From JBFLXR01 sp040757065 (GTDB taxonomy: Bacteria; Pseudomonadota; Gammaproteobacteria; Burkholderiales; Gallionellaceae): a stretch of DNA of 64,000 nt. Of this stretch, positions 61,562 through 64,000 are shown in pieces (within the stretch, counting starts at the first letter, position 1; each line of letters opens with the position of its first letter). The position numbers and the translations under genes were made by a program. The DNA lies in assembly GCA_040757065.1 (NCBI GenBank), contig JBFLXR010000001.1:124001-188000 (forward strand), given 5' to 3'. Below the pieces are notes generated by a model. It worked only from the letters and a program-made list of their open reading frames with translations. It searched no databases and was not told the DNA's origin.

Positions 61562-62073
61562 TTGAGATTATTCCAAACTGGCATCCGGTATTCGTGCATT
61601 TTCCTGTCGTACTCACCACGGCTGCGGTGGCATTCACCGCTGCCGGCGCATTCTCCGGAACCCGGCCACATGCGGTGCAATGCGTGGTAACGGGACGCTG
61701 GATGTTATGGAGTGCGGCATTGTTTGCATTGATTGCTGCCGCGTTCGGCTGGTTCGCCTTCAACAGCGTTGAGCATGATGAAGTAAGTCATGCCGCCATG
61801 ACCTTGCATCGCAATTGGGCGCTTGGGACACTGGTGGTTCTGGTTGTGCTCGCCGCCTGGGATGTATGGCGCGGTGGCTCACGCAAAACATCCTCACTAG
61901 GTTTCCTGGGATTGCTGGTTACTGTATGGATGCTAGTGGCAAGCACGGCCTGGCACGGTGCCGAACTGGTGTATCGCCATGGGTTGGGGGTCATGTCTTT
62001 GCCGGATGTTCATGCCGTGCAAGACATGATGCCGCACGATGAGGTTGGACATGCACACGATCACGCGCATTGA
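61558..62073 (+). CDS. DUF2231-domain membrane protein with His-rich tail
   Basis: The 171-residue protein has four membrane helices of the DUF2231 family, starting IPNWHPVFVHFPVVL, where the two histidines are conserved. The C-terminal tail (HAVQDMMPHDEVGHAHDHAH) is rich in His and Met and probably binds metal. The family function is not established; members often accompany metal-efflux or electron-transfer genes. The start overlaps the CDF gene (ATGA). Confidence 0.85.
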   Translation: MIEIIPNWHPVFVHFPVVLTTAAVAFTAAGAFSGTRPHAVQCVVTGRWMLWSAALFALIAAAFGWFAFNSVEHDEVSHAAMTLHRNWALGTLVVLVVLAAWDVWRGGSRKTSSLGFLGLLVTVWMLVASTAWHGAELVYRHGLGVMSLPDVHAVQDMMPHDEVGHAHDHAH

Positions 62074-62175
62074 ATTTTATCGTTGTCATCAACCTGTTTC
62101 GAGAGGAGGTGTCCAATCAGAGTATTTTCAGGGTGTTGCAGCAGATTCGATCAACCAAACTTTTAGGAGAATGAA

Positions 62176-62439
62176 ATGAAATTGAAATCGAAATCGAAAT
62201 TATTGACCGCCGTCCTTGCGATGTTCATCGGCGCTACCGCAACTGCAATCGCCGCCGAGACAGAGAAACATGAAGCCGCAGCCACCGGGCAGAGCGAGGC
62301 GAACATCCCGGTCAAGAAGCCGGTAAAGAGGCATAACCATATGGAAGAAAAGACGAATATGCCGCAGCCCGAACCGGCACCGCATACGGACAAGGAAATG
62401 CCGAAAAACCGGCATGATCATATGAAAGAGAAGCACTGA
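62176..62439 (+). CDS. Small periplasmic His/Met-rich protein
   Basis: I do not recognise a family. The 87-residue protein has a signal peptide (cleavage after IAA near residue 27) and a hydrophilic mature part with two HNHM/HDHM-type clusters spaced by Lys/Glu/Pro, suited to bind Cu(I) or Ag(I). AGGAG precedes the ATG. It stands between DUF2231 and a CusF gene, which supports a metal-scavenging role. The mature region is probably disordered without metal. Confidence 0.75.
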   Translation: MKLKSKSKLLTAVLAMFIGATATAIAAETEKHEAAATGQSEANIPVKKPVKRHNHMEEKTNMPQPEPAPHTDKEMPKNRHDHMKEKH

Positions 62440-62510
62440 AGCAGAGGCTCGCCTGCCAGACGAAATACACCGGGTGGGCGAGGCGATATCAATGCATGAA
62501 AGGAAATGAG

Positions 62511-62864
62511 ATGAAACCAGCAAATTTGTCCCAAGTATTGGTGGCTGCAATGGCAGCAACGGTCGCGATGACAGGGGCGGTGTATGCCGTAACGCCGTCC
62601 CACAGCCATGAGGATGCCCAGCATGCCCAAATTCAGGCGAAACAGGAAGGTTACGGGGTGCTTAAGGCAGTAAACACGGAAGCAGGCAAGGTACGGCTCG
62701 CACATGAGGCAATACCCTCGTTGGGATGGCCGGCAATGACTATGTGGTTTGCGCTGCGTGATCCGTTGCCCAAGGACGTAATGGTGGGCGAGAACGTGCG
62801 TTTTGAACTGGAACAAATCAACTCGAAAGAATGGGTAATTATCCGTATTGAACGCAAACGCTGA
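62511..62864 (+). CDS. cusF: Periplasmic copper chaperone, CusF type
   Basis: The 117-residue protein has a signal peptide and a small beta-barrel with the CusF metal site: His, then Trp eight residues later, then Met and Met (HEAIPSLGWPAMTM). CusF binds Cu(I)/Ag(I) through two Met, one His and the Trp ring and hands it to the Cus pump. The mature N terminus adds extra histidines (SHSHEDAQH). I place the start at 62511 because AAGGAAATGAG lies before it. This is the second CusF domain in the cluster. Confidence 0.88.
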   Translation: MKPANLSQVLVAAMAATVAMTGAVYAVTPSHSHEDAQHAQIQAKQEGYGVLKAVNTEAGKVRLAHEAIPSLGWPAMTMWFALRDPLPKDVMVGENVRFELEQINSKEWVIIRIERKR

Positions 62865-62911
62865 ACGTATTACATGATGTCCACACTTGTTTGTGAATGA
62901 GGAGCAAGAAG

Positions 62912-63199
62912 ATGAAACTGAATCCCTTGCGCATCGGTATTACTTTGGCATTGTCTGCAGCAGCTATCAATTTGGTATGTGCGGCAGCAGTGTACTTATT
63001 TCCTGAGGCGACCATCGGCTTCGTGAACGCGTGGGTTCACGGTTTGAATCTCTCCATAATCATTAGCGACAAGCCGTGGGCATTGGGCGGAGTGGTCTAT
63101 GGCCTTTTCGGCGTTACCCTGACCGGTTTTCTGAGCGGAGCCTTGTTTGCAGTCTGCTACAACCTGACAGGCAGGTGCTCCAGAGGTTGCCATGAATGA
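62912..63199 (+). CDS. DUF5676 family membrane protein
   Basis: The 95-residue protein has two or three membrane helices (LRIGITLALSAAAINLVCAAAVYLF, then WALGGVVYGLFGVTLTGFLSGALFAVCYN) and ends in a Cys/His tail (GRCSRGCHE). It matches DUF5676-type proteins that occur with copper and heavy-metal efflux genes; no function is known. The ATG at 62912 follows GAGGAGC. The end overlaps the next gene by 8 nt. Confidence 0.75.
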   Translation: MKLNPLRIGITLALSAAAINLVCAAAVYLFPEATIGFVNAWVHGLNLSIIISDKPWALGGVVYGLFGVTLTGFLSGALFAVCYNLTGRCSRGCHE

Positions 63200-63536
63200 T
63201 TCAAAAGAAGCAGGCAAACAAGCGGCGACACTGAAAACTAGGCGTCTCGTCTTTGAGCAGGCGGTGACTCTGGAGGAAGCGGAATCCTTGATCGCCATAT
63301 TGGAGTCAGCGGATGTTTCGGCAAAGGTTATCGGATTAGAGGTGAGTTATGACCTCGCCGGGACTGATCTGGAGGGAATCGAAAAACTGTTGCAAACAGC
63401 AAATGTGAGGCTTGGAATGGGGCCGAGGGCAAGGTTGAGCCGTGCCTGGTTGCATTACGCCGAGGAAAGTGAAATCAGCAATCTGAATGCACCCAGCAAA
63501 AATGCTTCATGTTGTAATCGTCCGCCAGTGAAATAG
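63192..63536 (+). CDS. Hypothetical HMA-like protein lacking the CxxC site
   Basis: I do not recognise a named family. The 114-residue cytoplasmic protein has a strand-helix-strand pattern (TRRLVFEQAVTLEEAESLIA, then AKVIGLEVSYDLAGTDLEGIEKLL) that resembles heavy-metal-associated domains, but the position of the metal-binding CxxC is TLEE. The C terminus is Ser/Asn-rich with a Cys-Cys pair (ASCCNRPPVK). The start overlaps the DUF5676 gene, so they are coupled. The HMA resemblance is an inference from pattern only. Confidence 0.6.
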   Translation: MNDSKEAGKQAATLKTRRLVFEQAVTLEEAESLIAILESADVSAKVIGLEVSYDLAGTDLEGIEKLLQTANVRLGMGPRARLSRAWLHYAEESEISNLNAPSKNASCCNRPPVK

Positions 63537-63601
63537 CTCGCGAATGAGAAGAGTTTTAATGAGTTTGTCCCTTTTACGTCACCGCTCGTGGAGGAAATAC
63601 G

Positions 63602-64000
63602 ATGAGAACATTTTTTAGCGTACTAGCCGTTTTGTGGTTAACCGGCTGCGCCAATTCCGCCCATGTTCATCAAATGGTCAAGAATGACGGGCAGCCATTC
63701 ACTGCCGGAGAGTTGATTCATGACCACGAACGAGGGAAAGACAATCACCTCGTGCTGGAGATGTCGAACCGGCGTTACGAGGCCCATGGATTTGCTGTCG
63801 AGCGCCATACCCATTTGGGAGAACTGCGTAAACGTTACTACCTCTCCAGTCCGAAACAATGGGACCGAATTTTCTCCGGCCTCGATAACAGTCATGTGAC
63901 ATATTGTGCTGAGACGATCACCAAGTCAGATGATGGGCATGAACTATCGTGCAGTTTGATATGGAAATTCGGCAAAAAGCCCGCTGGTTTTTGCACGGAT
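63602..64000 (+). CDS. Putative lipoprotein, 3' end outside window
   Basis: The frame is open from the ATG at 63602 to the last base, giving 133 residues without a stop. GGAGGAAA lies 6 nt before the start. The N terminus is a lipoprotein signal (FFSVLAVLWLTGCANS, lipid Cys at residue 16). The rest is hydrophilic, with several His and two or three Cys. I do not recognise a family. Its place at the end of the copper cluster suggests a periplasmic or outer-membrane role in metal handling. Confidence 0.65.
   Translation, partial: MRTFFSVLAVLWLTGCANSAHVHQMVKNDGQPFTAGELIHDHERGKDNHLVLEMSNRRYEAHGFAVERHTHLGELRKRYYLSSPKQWDRIFSGLDNSHVTYCAETITKSDDGHELSCSLIWKFGKKPAGFCTD

Noticed and set aside
1..64000. 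CRISPR arrays, rRNA genes, complete insertion sequences
   Set aside because: No regularly spaced repeats, rRNA segments or transposase genes were seen.

Overview
The window is chromosomal DNA from a betaproteobacterium, most likely of the order Nitrosomonadales (a Gallionella/Sideroxydans-like lineage is my best guess). The basis is the gene order trpB-trpA-accD-folC-SPOR protein-cvpA-purF, the sdhCDAB-sdhE-gltA-sucA-sucB block, and the style of the proteins. The species is inferred, not proven.

Positions 1-14200 are core biosynthesis: tryptophan synthase, acetyl-CoA carboxylase beta subunit, folylpolyglutamate synthase, a SPOR cell-division protein, CvpA, and purF on the + strand. Then come a PaiB-like FMN-binding protein, metZ and pncC, nnrD on the - strand, and purL. 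A structured leader ending in an intrinsic terminator lies between purF and the PaiB-like gene. Positions 14257-19098 form one long - strand unit (bcp, phoH-like, gst, msrB, yciB, yciI, bolA, ppiC-like), with a hemerythrin-like gene divergent from it. Positions 19229-33506 carry tadA, a small L,D-transpeptidase, a CbiM-like membrane protein, ygfZ, a Gln/Ala-rich orphan, a four-gene Yej/Dpp-type peptide importer, MltD, a PilZ protein, a hexose-6-phosphate mutarotase and a small orphan. Positions 33568-44415 hold mdh and the TCA operon (succinate dehydrogenase, citrate synthase, oxoglutarate dehydrogenase E1 and E2), ending in an AcuI/YhdH-like reductase where the E3 gene might be expected. A tRNA-Leu(UAG) follows.

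Positions 44567-51172 are sensory and stress genes: an MscS channel, a TetR regulator with a visible promoter and operator in front of a cytochrome c'-like gene, and a three-gene signalling cluster (histidine kinase, single-domain response regulator, REC-PAS-GAF-HD-GYP phosphodiesterase).

From about 51.4 kb the DNA becomes accessory. A divergent SDR/AraC pair is bracketed by two 69-bp direct repeats whose terminator hairpin is inverted in one copy relative to the other. To its right lie gene debris, a 19-nt sequence matching a tmRNA T-arm (a common integration core), and an excisionase-like HTH gene. A copper/silver resistance island then runs off the right end: a CopL-like sensor/binder, CusC, a CusB-CusF fusion, CusA, a CDF exporter whose C terminus is fused to out-of-frame RND-pump debris, DUF2231, a His/Met-rich periplasmic peptide, a free CusF, DUF5676, an HMA-like protein without CxxC, and a partial lipoprotein. 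These fit together as Cu(I)/Ag(I) capture in the periplasm and efflux across both membranes.

No CRISPR array, rRNA or complete transposase was seen. The most interesting points are the candidate RNA attenuator before the paiB-metZ unit, the flipped-hairpin repeats around the SDR/AraC module, the tmRNA-like integration scar, and the recombination chimera in the CDF gene.
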